A stretch of DNA of 64,000 bases from positions 1,488,501 to 1,552,500 of the forward strand of contig NZ_CP058364.1 of NCBI RefSeq assembly GCF_013391805.1, given 5' to 3'. Under the pieces are notes generated by a model that worked only from the letters and a program-made list of their open reading frames with translations, was not told the DNA's origin and did no database searches. A program made the translations under genes and the position numbers. Below are positions 17,535 through 27,383 of this stretch, piece after piece (position 1 is the first letter of the stretch; each line of letters starts with the position of its first letter). Origin of the DNA: Galbibacter sp. BG1 (GTDB lineage Bacteria; Bacteroidota; Bacteroidia; Flavobacteriales; Flavobacteriaceae).

Positions 17535-18998
17535 ATGAAATTTATGAAAGAAAGAAAGTTAGTATATATCATTTTCTTAACCCTTTTGATGTTTTCGTGT
17601 GGAGACGATTCAACTATGGAAGAAGAAAAACCAGATCCTCCTAAAATAGAAGGAACGGTCTCGGTAGTTTTAACCACTGTAGATCAAAGTTCACTATTAA
17701 AAGAAATTCCGGAAAAATTACCAGTGATGACAGGAAACTCCGAGAGTGGACTTGTAATTGATTTAGATGAAAGTCAAACTGCCCAAACTATTGAAGGTTT
17801 TGGGGCAGCCCTTACCGGAAGCTCCGCATATTTATTGCATAATAATGACAGTGCCTTGGAAATGCTTTTTGGGGATAGTGGAATAAAGTTAGGTTATGTT
17901 AGATTGACCATGGGAGCTTCTGACTTTAACAAAAATAAGAGCTATAGTTACAATGAAACCACAGAAGTGGAAGACCTTGATCTCGATAATTTTTCTATTG
18001 AAGAAGATAAAATCAATGATAACCCATTAATTCCAGTTGCTAAAGCCATTCTAGCTAAAAATGCAGCTATAAAATTTATGTCTTCGCCATGGACAGCCCC
18101 CACTTGGATGAAAAATAATCGAGCGTTTAATGGTGGGAACCTAAAAACAGAGTATCGCGATGTGTATGCAGATTATTTTGTAAAATACCTAAACGCCTAT
18201 AAAAGCGAAGGGATTAATATTAATTCCCTAACTGTTCAAAACGAACCTTTGTATGAAACTTCATCTTATCCAACAATGAAGATGAGCGCAATGCAACAAG
18301 CTGATTTTATCGGAGATTTTTTAGGGCCTAAATTAAAAGCGTCGGGATTGAACACTAAAATTATCGCCTATGATCATAATTTTACGGAATCAGAAGACCC
18401 CGATTATCCTTTGACGGTTCTGGGAGATGTACAAGCTTCTAAACATACCAATGCGGTAGCCTACCACGCTTATGGGGGAAAACCAGAAGATATAGCAAGG
18501 CTAACAAATGCTTTTCCCGATTCAGAAATATACTTTACGGAACAATCGGGAATCGAGACAGACCAGACTACTTTTAAGGGTGAAATCGACTATTTCATGA
18601 AAAATGTTTTTGCAGGGACGCTAAGAAGGGGTGCTAAAGCAGTCTTGTTATGGAATCTTGCCCTAAATGAAAACAACGGGCCACAAAATGGTGGTTGCGA
18701 TATCTGTACTGGAGTCTTAAAAATCACGAGCGGTGGAACGATAACTAAAAATCCAGAGTATTATATTCTTGGGCATTTTTCTAAATACGTAAACCCCGGA
18801 GCTAAAGTAATACCAACAAATGCATTACCTGGGATTATAGAGAATGTTGGTTTTGTAAATCCAGATGGTTCCAAAGTAGTCGTTGCTTACAATGCTTCTG
18901 GAGCATCGGGATCGCAAAAAATAGCTGTAAAAACGAGTGATGGATTTTTTGAATATAACCTTCCTCAAGGAGGTTTGGTGACTTTTAAGTGGGACTAA
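17535..18998 (+). CDS. GH30 family glycoside hydrolase, lipoprotein
   Basis: Retaining glycosidase of 487 residues. The signal peptide ends in the lipobox MFSCGDD, so it is probably surface- or periplasm-anchored. The GH30 barrel shows the PWTAPTWMK motif, the acid/base in TVQNEPLYE (about Glu237) and the nucleophile in YFTEQSG (about Glu336), with the side beta-domain at both ends. In Bacteroidetes, GH30 enzymes of PULs often cut beta-1,6-glucan or remove beta-1,6-glucose branches of laminarin; glucosylceramidase-type or beta-xylosidase activity is possible. It sits 12 bases after susD, and the next gene's signal peptide overlaps the operon line closely. Confidence 0.93.
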   Translation: MKFMKERKLVYIIFLTLLMFSCGDDSTMEEEKPDPPKIEGTVSVVLTTVDQSSLLKEIPEKLPVMTGNSESGLVIDLDESQTAQTIEGFGAALTGSSAYLLHNNDSALEMLFGDSGIKLGYVRLTMGASDFNKNKSYSYNETTEVEDLDLDNFSIEEDKINDNPLIPVAKAILAKNAAIKFMSSPWTAPTWMKNNRAFNGGNLKTEYRDVYADYFVKYLNAYKSEGININSLTVQNEPLYETSSYPTMKMSAMQQADFIGDFLGPKLKASGLNTKIIAYDHNFTESEDPDYPLTVLGDVQASKHTNAVAYHAYGGKPEDIARLTNAFPDSEIYFTEQSGIETDQTTFKGEIDYFMKNVFAGTLRRGAKAVLLWNLALNENNGPQNGGCDICTGVLKITSGGTITKNPEYYILGHFSKYVNPGAKVIPTNALPGIIENVGFVNPDGSKVVVAYNASGASGSQKIAVKTSDGFFEYNLPQGGLVTFKWD

Positions 18999-19027
18999 CT
19001 AAAATCGAAACTAACAAAATTGAAAAG

Positions 19028-20755
19028 ATGAAAAATTTTACTAAGATTATATTTTTTGCTTCTATTTTTCTATTGCTATTTAGCGCTTGCGAAGAGGAAG
19101 ATAATAACATAGAGGCCCTTGAGAATTGGATGTTGAGTGAAGCTACTTTAGATTACCCAGAGACAGATGCTTCTATTGTTTTAGAAAGGGAAAATAGGGA
19201 TGACGTTATTCGTTTTGAATGGGAGAAGCCAACATCGGAAAGAGATTATCTAATTACCTACGAATGGTTACTGGATAAAGCAGATGGAGATTTTAGTGAG
19301 CCACTATTGATGCAGAAATCAGCTGATAATGGCCTATCCCTATTTGTAGAAGTACCTTATTTTAAGATTGACCAAGCTCTAGAAAATGCTGGAATACCAC
19401 CAAGTGAAAGTGCAAGTACTAAATGGGCTGTAAGAGCAACGTCTGTTTCAAAAACTTCGATGACAGCAAGTAGTGTTGTGTTTACAAGGTTTGATTCTCA
19501 AGGCCCCCCACCAACATTGTACCTTGGAGGAAATGCTACGGAAGCCGGTAATGATATCGAGGCAGCTTTGTACATGAAGAGATTACAGATGGGAGATGGT
19601 ACAGAAACCAATGTTTTTGAAATATATTCTTCTTTAACCGGTGGAGAAACGTATAATTTTTATTCAACTACAAATGATGATGCACGTGTGTTTACGGCAG
19701 AGGGTGAAACTATTACATCTGGTTCCGAAGGAATTGTAGCTCCCGAAAGTGGAGAATACAGAATAACAGTGGATTTTGATGCTGAAAAACTTTCTCTTTA
19801 TAAAATAGATTATTGGAGTGTAGTAGGTAATGTTATTAAAGACGGCTGGGGAGGAGACGAGCCATTGGCTTATCAAGGAAATGGGGTTTGGGAGAGTAGT
19901 GTTCAGTTTTTGGATGCTGATCCAGGCGACACAGATAAGCGATTTATATTTCGTGCCAATGGAGATTGGGGGCAGGTATTAAAACAAATCAATGGCTCTC
20001 AAAATGAATTGGCATTGGAAGCTACCAAAGATGACTTAGGTATTGCAATTGACGATATTCGGTTGATGGAGCTTAAAAAATACAAAGTTCGAATTACGTT
20101 AAACGGAGAAGGGTACGTCTATGAGTTATTGGAAGACACCAGTTCTGGAGAGACTCCTGAAAAACTTTTCCTTTTCGCTGATGGAAGTATGTCGGCCGAG
20201 TTTACTAAGTCTGGGGATGCTTTTAGTTATGAGTTTTTAGATCTGGATCCATCGGTGAATTATATTTTAAATAGTGAAAATGATGGCACTGGAATCTCTT
20301 ACACTATTGCAGGTACAATCGGGGAAAGTTCTAAAACGGGAGATAATATTTCAGAAAGTGTTACCCTGCAAAGTGGCAATGCATCCCTGCCAGTAAACAA
20401 AAGCCAGGCATACCAACTTGTGGTAGATTTCGCTGCGGAAAACCTTACGTGGAAATATTACAATTTCAAACTATTCCATTGGGACGATTGGGATGGTCGG
20501 CAGGAATTAACTATGGACTATACAGGTAATTTTACCTGGGAAATTACCACCTATCTTGATGCTGGTAAAAATTCGAAGTTTATCACACCGTGGGATTACC
20601 AAATGGGAGGAGCAGATCCTGCAGCACTAAATGGAGATTTGGTTTCCAATGGGGGAGAGGATATTAATAATGTTTCCGAAAGTGGCAGCTATAAAGTAAC
20701 TATGGTGCTTGACAGTAAATTTGCCGCCGGAACTTACTCTTTTGTAAAGCAATAA
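19028..20755 (+). CDS. SusE/SusF-like outer-membrane glycan-binding lipoprotein
   Basis: Lipoprotein of 575 residues from the chosen start. The ATG at 19028 gives a clean signal peptide and lipobox (LLLFSACEEE); an earlier in-frame ATG at 18989 would add 13 polar residues ahead of it. The N-terminal SusE domain (about residues 25-150) is followed by repeated beta-sandwich units with a shared pattern (FEIYSSLTGGETYNFY, YTIAGTIGESSKTG, YKVTMVLDSKFAAGTYSF), like the tandem starch-binding modules of SusE/SusF. It is expected to bind the glycan at the cell surface. It follows the first GH30 gene closely. Confidence 0.85.
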   Translation: MKNFTKIIFFASIFLLLFSACEEEDNNIEALENWMLSEATLDYPETDASIVLERENRDDVIRFEWEKPTSERDYLITYEWLLDKADGDFSEPLLMQKSADNGLSLFVEVPYFKIDQALENAGIPPSESASTKWAVRATSVSKTSMTASSVVFTRFDSQGPPPTLYLGGNATEAGNDIEAALYMKRLQMGDGTETNVFEIYSSLTGGETYNFYSTTNDDARVFTAEGETITSGSEGIVAPESGEYRITVDFDAEKLSLYKIDYWSVVGNVIKDGWGGDEPLAYQGNGVWESSVQFLDADPGDTDKRFIFRANGDWGQVLKQINGSQNELALEATKDDLGIAIDDIRLMELKKYKVRITLNGEGYVYELLEDTSSGETPEKLFLFADGSMSAEFTKSGDAFSYEFLDLDPSVNYILNSENDGTGISYTIAGTIGESSKTGDNISESVTLQSGNASLPVNKSQAYQLVVDFAAENLTWKYYNFKLFHWDDWDGRQELTMDYTGNFTWEITTYLDAGKNSKFITPWDYQMGGADPAALNGDLVSNGGEDINNVSESGSYKVTMVLDSKFAAGTYSFVKQ

Positions 20756-21144
20756 GTAATAGTTATTAGAATACAAGAGCGATGCTTTAAATTGAAATCA
20801 TAGATTAATACGCTAACAAGGAGGATGTCTCCTTATAAATTACTAGATCCTTACATTTCCTTTCACCATATGCGAAATGTTTAAAAGGCTGAAGAAAATA
20901 TTTTTGAAACCGGGTTAGGTTGCCGCTGTAGAGTTCAATTAATAGCGATTTCGTTTTGTTAATGAAACCTTGAAAAGCGTAATAGATAAGTGTGATTTTC
21001 TTATCCCAACTTAAAAGTTGGAAGAGGAAGTTCATGCATCCAGAGATTTAAAAATATAAAAACATTAGCCTTCTATAGAACTTTTGGGACAAGGCATAGT
21101 AATTATGCTTTGTGCCCATCATTAAACCGCCAAAAATCATTATT
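20756..21144 (+). other. Untranslated stretch with three hairpins inside the PUL
   Basis: No convincing gene. Three inverted repeats are visible: 20818-20834 (AAGGAG/CTCCTT), 21006-21021 (CCAACTT/AAGTTGG) and 21087-21115 (imperfect, about 13 bp). The last lies 30 bases before the likely start of the large GH30 gene. None has a clean T run, so they look more like leader structure than terminators. Confidence 0.4.
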
Positions 21145-23994
21145 ATGAAAACTATTTTTAAGTCTAATAGGACTACAAATCTATTAGTACCAAAACTCTA
21201 TTGCGCCTGTTTTTTCATCTTTATTTTTCAACTTATTAATGCACAAACTGTTACGCCTTGGCTTACTAAAGGAGACCAGAGCGTTAAACTTCAACAACAG
21301 AATACGGTTTCGTTTTCCAATGGAAACGAATCTGGTGTCAATAGTATTAATATTAATACTGGCACAACCTATCAAAATATCGATGGTTTTGGTTTTGCAC
21401 TTACTCAAGGGAGTGCTCAAGCGTTGAGCAACTTAAATAGTACTACGCAAAACAACTTATTAAATGAACTTTTTGATCCGAGTTCTGGAAACGCCATCTC
21501 CATAGTTAGGATAAGTATCGGAGCTTCAGATTTAAGTAATTCTGTATATAGTTACAATGAAACTTCTGGGGATGTTAATATGAATAATTTCAGCCTTAAT
21601 GGTCCCGATAAAACCTATCTTCTTCCAATTTTGAAGAAGATTCTTGCGATTAATCCAAATATTAAAATATTGGCAACTCCATGGACTGCACCCACATGGA
21701 TGAAAACCAATAACACTTGGATTGGAGGCAGCTTAAGAACTCAGTATTATGAGGCGTATGCCAATTACTTTGTAAAATATTTACAGGCTATGGATGCCGA
21801 AGGTCTATCAATTTGGGCAATAACTCCACAAAACGAACCAGAAAATCCCTTTAATGAGCCCAGTATGTTAATGAATTCTACGGAGCAAAAGAATTTTATA
21901 AACAACAACCTTGGTCCAGCGTTTGCAAGCGCTGGATACAGCACCAAGATCATCGCTTTCGATCATAATTGCGATAATACAGCTTATCCTATAGATGTAT
22001 TGAACAACAGCTCTTATACAGAAGGAGCGGCTTTTCATTTATATGCAGGAAATATTTCTGCTATGTCCACTGTAAAAAATCAAACCGGCAAGAATGTCTA
22101 TTTTACGGAACAGTTTACAAGCAGTAATGGAAATTTTGACGGGGATTTTGGCTGGCATATGGAGAATGTGGTCATAGGCTCTCTGCGCAATTGGTCTAAA
22201 ACTGTAATAGAGTGGAATCTAGCGTCAAACTCAGATTACGGTCCAAGAACTCCTGGAGGCTGTACGGAATGTTTGGGTGCTATAACGGTAAATGGAAGCA
22301 ACAGCATCAGCAGAAATGTGTCTTATTATATAATTGGGCAAATTTCTAAATTTGTAAAGCCCGGAGCACAGAGAATAGCTTCCAACAATGGCAGTGATAT
22401 TCTTACTGCCGCTTTTAAAAATACCGACAACTCTTATGCAGTAATTGCTTACAACAAAAGTGCTTCCCAAAAAACACTTCACCTAAACTGGTCTGGAAAA
22501 ACCGTTCAATATAATGTTCCGGGGAGATCTGCCGTCACTTTTAATTGGTCTAGTGCGGCACCATCAACCCCACCTTCTTCACCTTCAGGGTTATCTGCTG
22601 TTGCCGGTGATAAACAAGTACAATTAAATTGGAACAGTTCAGCAGGAGCGTCGTCTTATACCGTTCGAAGAAGCAATTCTTCTAGTGGTTCTTTTACCAC
22701 AATTCAATCTAATGTTACTTCCAATAGCTATATAAATACAGGATTAACAAATGGTACTAAATACTATTATAGGGTGCGCGCCGTAAATTCAGTAGGGAGC
22801 AGTGGCGATTCCAACACCGCTAGTGCGACTCCAACCGCGCAGATTCGGGATGCATTTAACAGAATAGAAGCTGAAGATTATGATGACAGTTTGGGGATAC
22901 AAGTGGAGAATACCTCAGATAGTGGTGGAGGGCAAAACGTTGGATACACAGACACCAATGATTACTTGTTATATGAAAATACCGATTTCGGTTCTGGAGC
23001 GCGAAGTGTGGAGGCACGTGTAGCATCGAATAGCACATTTACTGGAAGTATAGAATTTAGGGTTGGAAGCACCACAGGAAATCTTTTAGGAACTTTGGAT
23101 ATAGGGAATACTGGGGGATGGCAATCCTGGACAACAAAGAATATCAATATAAATTTAACCACGGGAGTTAAAAACCTTTATCTTGTATTTAAAGGAGGTA
23201 ACGGGATTGGAAATTTAAATTGGATTAAATTTAGCACTTCTAGCATAAGCACCGGAGGAGGGGGTGGCAATGATATTGTATCTGGCGAAATTTACAGAAT
23301 TACTAACAAGGCAACGGGTAAAGTAATGGATGTTTCAGGAGTATCTCAAAATAATGGAGCTAGAATACATCAATGGACATGGGGCAATGGTAACAACCAA
23401 AAGTGGAAGGTTGAAAGTGTTGGCAAAGGAAATTATAAATTAACGGCACAACACAGTAATAAATCGCTGGATATTGTGGATGGATCTACTGCCAATGGCA
23501 CAGAAATACAGCAATGGGATTATTTTGGTAACGATAACCAAAAGTGGAAAATACAAGAGGCTTCCACTGGTTTTTACAAAATAATTTCCGTGAAAAGCAA
23601 TAAAGCGTTAGAAGTGCCCGGTGGACAAAACACGAATGGAATTAAGCTTGTTCAGAACTCATCGAACAACACAAATCAGCAACAATGGGAGTTTCAAATA
23701 TTTTCAGGTGCAGCTTCGAAAACTATACCAAAAGAGAATGAACAGATGTATGAAGATGAATTTGCCAGTGTTTTTCCAAATCCGGTTACCAATAACCAGT
23801 TGAACGTTTATCTAAGGGACTTAAATGATGCCAGTTTTTTATTTTTGACTGATTTAAGTGGAAAAACTGTATTTAAAACACAGCTTTTAAAAGAAAACAG
23901 TCAGATAGAATTACCGGAGTTGTCGGAAGGAATTTATATAGTGAAAATATCTAACGATAAGCAAAGTAAAACTTCTAAAATACTCATTAAATAA
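21145..23994 (+). CDS. Secreted multimodular GH30 glycoside hydrolase with FnIII, CBM6, ricin-type and T9SS domains
   Basis: Protein of 949 residues from the ATG at 21145, which gives a standard signal peptide ending LINAQT; an upstream GTG adds 11 unlikely residues. Domain order: GH30 (about 30-470; acid/base in TPQNEPENP near Glu231, nucleophile in YFTEQFTS near Glu322), fibronectin type III (472-565), CBM6-like (570-698, starting RIEAEDYDD), ricin B/CBM13-like repeat (712-852, three QxW-type repeats) and a type IX secretion C-terminal domain (870-949, FPNPVTNN through SGKTV). It is expected to be exported through T9SS and attached to or shed from the surface. The sister GH30 upstream is a lipoprotein without these modules. 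Confidence 0.95.
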   Translation: MKTIFKSNRTTNLLVPKLYCACFFIFIFQLINAQTVTPWLTKGDQSVKLQQQNTVSFSNGNESGVNSININTGTTYQNIDGFGFALTQGSAQALSNLNSTTQNNLLNELFDPSSGNAISIVRISIGASDLSNSVYSYNETSGDVNMNNFSLNGPDKTYLLPILKKILAINPNIKILATPWTAPTWMKTNNTWIGGSLRTQYYEAYANYFVKYLQAMDAEGLSIWAITPQNEPENPFNEPSMLMNSTEQKNFINNNLGPAFASAGYSTKIIAFDHNCDNTAYPIDVLNNSSYTEGAAFHLYAGNISAMSTVKNQTGKNVYFTEQFTSSNGNFDGDFGWHMENVVIGSLRNWSKTVIEWNLASNSDYGPRTPGGCTECLGAITVNGSNSISRNVSYYIIGQISKFVKPGAQRIASNNGSDILTAAFKNTDNSYAVIAYNKSASQKTLHLNWSGKTVQYNVPGRSAVTFNWSSAAPSTPPSSPSGLSAVAGDKQVQLNWNSSAGASSYTVRRSNSSSGSFTTIQSNVTSNSYINTGLTNGTKYYYRVRAVNSVGSSGDSNTASATPTAQIRDAFNRIEAEDYDDSLGIQVENTSDSGGGQNVGYTDTNDYLLYENTDFGSGARSVEARVASNSTFTGSIEFRVGSTTGNLLGTLDIGNTGGWQSWTTKNININLTTGVKNLYLVFKGGNGIGNLNWIKFSTSSISTGGGGGNDIVSGEIYRITNKATGKVMDVSGVSQNNGARIHQWTWGNGNNQKWKVESVGKGNYKLTAQHSNKSLDIVDGSTANGTEIQQWDYFGNDNQKWKIQEASTGFYKIISVKSNKALEVPGGQNTNGIKLVQNSSNNTNQQQWEFQIFSGAASKTIPKENEQMYEDEFASVFPNPVTNNQLNVYLRDLNDASFLFLTDLSGKTVFKTQLLKENSQIELPELSEGIYIVKISNDKQSKTSKILIK

Positions 23995-24087
23995 ATTATA
24001 ATATTAAAAATGAAGAAAGGTTATATGGAAAAGAGTTAAGCAACATTTTTAAGGCTATTTTCTTCATTGGATTACATAAGAGCTACA

Positions 24088-24128
24088 AAAAGAGAGGCTT
24101 TCTAGATCACTCATAGAAGCCTCTTTTA
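24088..24128. terminator. Terminator between the GH30 and enoyl-CoA hydratase genes
   Basis: Stem GAGGCTT(T)CTA / TAGAAGCCTC with one bulged base and a short loop. A runs precede and T runs follow, so it can serve both converging genes. Confidence 0.75.
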
Positions 24129-24133
24129 TATTT

Positions 24134-24910
24134 TTATTTCCCTTTGAAATCTGCTTTGCGTTTTTCTAAAAACGCGGTGGTACCTTCTTTAAAATCTTCG
24201 GTTCCAAAACAATCTCCAAAGGCTTCAATTTCCTTCTTGTATCCACTCCCGCTAAAGCCCGCATTAATCGCATTGATCGCAGCAGAAATGGCGACAGGAG
24301 AGTTATTGATGATTTTTCCAGCTATTTTTTTGCAATAGGGAATAAGCTGTTCTTGTGCAACCATTTCGTTTATTAGGCCGTAGATGAGCGCTTTTTCTGT
24401 GCCGATCATACCCGCCGTAAAAATCATTTCCATAGCTCTTCCCTTACCTACCAATTGTGGTAGGCGCTGCGTACCTCCATATCCTGGAATTAGCCCGAGA
24501 GATGTTTCTGGTAATCCCATGCGCGCATTATCGCTGGCTATTCTAATATGGCAAGCCATGGCTAGCTCTAAACCGCCACCAAGGGCAAATCCGTTAATAG
24601 CTGCTATAACAGGAGTTTCCAGCCTTTCAATTAAATTAAAGAGTAACTCTTGACCTTTTGCGGCAAGTTGCGAGCCTTCGTACACCGAAAAATCGGAGAA
24701 TTCTGCAATATCGGCACCTGCTACAAATGCTTTTTCGCCAGACCCGGTTATAATAATAACCCTCACTTCATCATTTTCATCCATCGCTTTAAAAGCATGG
24801 TGAAGCTCTTCAATAGTAGCTTTATTGAGGGCATTGAGTTTTTTTGGGCGGTTTATGGTGATAAGACCGATATGGTCTTCGATTTCAGTTAAAATATTTT
24901 CAAAATCCAT
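24134..24910 (-). CDS. Enoyl-CoA hydratase/isomerase family protein
   Basis: Crotonase-fold enzyme of 258 residues, adding water to trans-2-enoyl-CoA in beta-oxidation or related routes. The oxyanion-hole motif is FVAGADIAEF (about residues 62-71) and both catalytic glutamates of hydratases are present, in GGGLELAMACHIRIAS and LPETSLGLIPGYGGTQRL. The length is standard. The sensor kinase gene upstream ends 20 bases before its start, so they may share a transcript without any clear functional tie. Confidence 0.95.
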   Translation of the reverse strand: MDFENILTEIEDHIGLITINRPKKLNALNKATIEELHHAFKAMDENDEVRVIIITGSGEKAFVAGADIAEFSDFSVYEGSQLAAKGQELLFNLIERLETPVIAAINGFALGGGLELAMACHIRIASDNARMGLPETSLGLIPGYGGTQRLPQLVGKGRAMEMIFTAGMIGTEKALIYGLINEMVAQEQLIPYCKKIAGKIINNSPVAISAAINAINAGFSGSGYKKEIEAFGDCFGTEDFKEGTTAFLEKRKADFKGK

Positions 24911-24930
24911 AGAATATGATTTATGTTTTT

Positions 24931-26424
24931 TTATTCAGACCTAAATTTAGGAAAAGAAACTGTGAAAACCGTGCCTTTATCCAAAACAGACGACAAACAA
25001 ATGTGACCTTTATAGGTTTCTACAATGTTTTTTACCATTCCCAAACCTAATCCCATACCGCTGGTTTTAGTAGTAAACTTGGGCTCGAAAATCTTTTCTT
25101 GGTTTTCTTCGGCAATGCCAACACCGTTATCGGCAATAGAAATTTTCACTTTATCTTTTTCAGAATAGACATTAACCACAATTTTTGGATCACGATCTTC
25201 TGGAATCGCTTGTATGGCATTTTTTACCAAATTTGTAATTACCCGAATGAGTTGGGTACGGTCTAATTTTGCGATGATTTCTTTTTCGTCTGTGATGAAC
25301 CTTATGTAATCTTCATTAAAAATATCCACGGAAAGTTTTACTACTTCAATTACATTTAAGGTTTCATTCTGCTGTGCAGGCATGTTGGCAAAACTTCCAA
25401 AAGCAGAAGCAATGTTGCTCATGGTGTCTATTTGCTGAATCAATGTTTTGGAGAATTCCGCTACTTTACTTTTGGCATTTTCATCCGTAGGGTCAAATTT
25501 TCTTTCGAAACTTTGTACGCTGAGACGCATCGGGGTAAGCGGATTCTTAATTTCGTGGGCTACCTGCTTCGCCATTTCCCGCCATGCCTGTTCCCGTTCG
25601 CTTTTGGCGAGAAGGGTGGCACTGCGCTCCAACTCGTCGATCATATCGTTATAAGCGTCTACCAAAGCTCCGATTTCTTCACTTGGGTCGTCTAGATATA
25701 TTTTTTGATTTCGTTTGCTGAGCCTGGTTTGGTGCAGTTTGTCGCTTATCGCTTTTAGGGATCGGGTAATGTATTTAGAAATAATGTAAGCCAAAATTAC
25801 GGCTAGGGCAAGTAGTAAAATATAGACTGCTGCAAGTTTCAGCAAGAATTCTTTTAATTCGTTGTTGTTAAAGGTATCATCCTCATAATAAGGGATATGC
25901 AAAATCCCAATGGGTTTAAATTTTGGGTCTAAAATATAACTGTAGGAAGATTGAAAACGATCCCCAGCGGCTTTGGTTTTTTCTACATACTGCCTGCTGG
26001 CACTCGATGCAATTCCTTGAATAACATTTTGGTTTAATTTGGTGTTGTATTCCCCACGCTCTATTCGAGGTTTGGAGCTTATAATTAAATTCCCATCAAG
26101 ATCGTAAACATTAAAATTAATGTCCAACACATCTGAAGCTTCGTAGATGGCATGTTTGTATTCTAAGATATATTTTAAATTCTCGGTCTTTACTTCCCAA
26201 GTGGTGTTTTTAAGAATGTAGTCTATTTGTGCGTTTAGCTGATCTTCTTTTCGTTGCAAATATTCTTTATGGTAGTCTTCTGCCTGTTCTTTGTATTGAT
26301 AAATGGTAACGCCGGCAATTAGCACAGAGGCCAAAACCACGATTAATATCATGGTTATAAAAATGCGTGTTCGAAGTGAAAGTTTGTTGTACACTGGCGA
26401 ATTTTTCTTCGTTAAATATAACAA
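24931..26424 (-). CDS. NtrY-like membrane sensor histidine kinase
   Basis: Sensor kinase of 497 residues. Two membrane segments (about residues 22-44 and 195-216) flank a periplasmic sensor region. HAMP follows (about 217-270), then HisKA with the phospho-acceptor in [13 protein letters not shown] (about residue 291) and a HATPase domain with the N box ([10 protein letters not shown]), G1 ([10 protein letters not shown]) and G2 ([14 protein letters not shown]). The HEIKNPLTP form is typical of NtrY-type kinases. No response regulator gene is next to it, so its partner is encoded elsewhere. Confidence 0.92.
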   Translation of the reverse strand: MLYLTKKNSPVYNKLSLRTRIFITMILIVVLASVLIAGVTIYQYKEQAEDYHKEYLQRKEDQLNAQIDYILKNTTWEVKTENLKYILEYKHAIYEASDVLDINFNVYDLDGNLIISSKPRIERGEYNTKLNQNVIQGIASSASRQYVEKTKAAGDRFQSSYSYILDPKFKPIGILHIPYYEDDTFNNNELKEFLLKLAAVYILLLALAVILAYIISKYITRSLKAISDKLHQTRLSKRNQKIYLDDPSEEIGALVDAYNDMIDELERSATLLAKSEREQAWREMAKQVAHEIKNPLTPMRLSVQSFERKFDPTDENAKSKVAEFSKTLIQQIDTMSNIASAFGSFANMPAQQNETLNVIEVVKLSVDIFNEDYIRFITDEKEIIAKLDRTQLIRVITNLVKNAIQAIPEDRDPKIVVNVYSEKDKVKISIADNGVGIAEENQEKIFEPKFTTKTSGMGLGLGMVKNIVETYKGHICLSSVLDKGTVFTVSFPKFRSE

Positions 26425-26483
26425 TAATTACGCCAAGAATTTTTTCTGATAAGGAAAAGGAAATCCAACGAAATACAATTGGG

Positions 26484-27092
26484 TTATTCCGTAATTTTAT
26501 CGTGTACTTTGGTGTGTTTCCCGTTGTTCCACAATGTTAAAATATCCGTCGCTACTTGAGCCCCGCTACCTGCCGCGATGGCAAATTGGCTTCTGCCGCC
26601 CGCTAAAGTGCCTGCAACGTAAAGTCCCTCTTCTACAAGATGGTTTTTATTCTTAAGCTGAATCCTGTTTTTTTCTTTCGGACTCAAAGCATGTGGTTCT
26701 ATAAACTGTTCCAGCCCTTTTATGGAGAACATATCGGTATAGCCCAAAGCAATAACGACAATGCGGGCCTGGTAGTTTCCTTTGTTTGTTGTTACGGAAA
26801 AGTAATTCCCTTCTTTTACTACGGAAGTCACTTTCTCTTTTTCAATTTGAGAAACATGAGGGTAAAGTGTTTCTAATTGCTCCTTTCCTTGTTTAAGAAT
26901 CTCCATACCATTTGTTCCCGGAGCAATCCCTAAAACATTATTGAGTAAAGCCGACTGAAGGTGAGAGGCCTTTTGATGCATAACAATGCCTATTTTCTTG
27001 TCTTTTGCATAGGCTGTTTTGTGTGCAGAGCCCAAAACCAGGGCGCATTGCATTCCAGCAGCACCGCCGCCAATAACTAAAGCATCAAACAT
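26484..27092 (-). CDS. Short FAD/NAD(P)-dependent oxidoreductase (thioredoxin reductase-like)
   Basis: Protein of 202 residues beginning with a dinucleotide-binding motif (VIGGGAAGMQCALVLG) and ending with the FAD-binding YVAGTLAGGRSQFAIAAGSGAQVA pattern of thioredoxin-reductase-like flavoproteins. It is about 100 residues shorter than thioredoxin reductase: the inserted NADPH domain and its CxxC are absent. The frame is intact, so this looks like a true short family and not a deletion. Its start codon overlaps the stop of the small membrane protein gene by one base (TAATG arrangement), so the two are coupled. Confidence 0.85.
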   Translation of the reverse strand: MFDALVIGGGAAGMQCALVLGSAHKTAYAKDKKIGIVMHQKASHLQSALLNNVLGIAPGTNGMEILKQGKEQLETLYPHVSQIEKEKVTSVVKEGNYFSVTTNKGNYQARIVVIALGYTDMFSIKGLEQFIEPHALSPKEKNRIQLKNKNHLVEEGLYVAGTLAGGRSQFAIAAGSGAQVATDILTLWNNGKHTKVHDKITE

Positions 27093-27295
27093 TATTCGCC
27101 CTCTTTAATTTTTTGTTGAATTCTTTTTGACTGATAGAAAATGGCCAATAACAATATGGCACATAAAGAAGCTACGATCCCTATTATCGCAACAAGGCTA
27201 TCTCCGACCAGTAAATTGTTAAAATCCAACATGGTTACATTAATACCGATCATGGCAAATGCAACTACAATAAGTATGATGGTGAAAACTTTCAT
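27092..27295 (-). CDS. Small two-TM membrane protein
   Basis: Protein of 67 residues from the ATG at 27295, which gives a hydrophobic start (MKVFTIILIVVAFAMIGINV); a start 30 bases upstream adds basic residues ahead of it. A second hydrophobic segment lies at about residues 32-55, and the tail is charged (QSKRIQQKIKEGE). Its role is unknown. Translational overlap with the downstream flavin oxidoreductase suggests the two products act together. Confidence 0.75.
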   Translation of the reverse strand: MKVFTIILIVVAFAMIGINVTMLDFNNLLVGDSLVAIIGIVASLCAILLLAIFYQSKRIQQKIKEGE

Positions 27296-27383
27296 TTTTT
27301 TCCTATATTTTATTTGTAAAGGCACTTATGTTGTTAACAGATTTTCTGCGGAAAACATAGTACCTAAAAATTTTCAAAAAGTT

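Noticed and set aside
20805-21035. 76-codon minus-strand frame inside the PUL gap
   Set aside because: It opposes the operon, crosses two hairpins and shows no domain or signal; probably chance.
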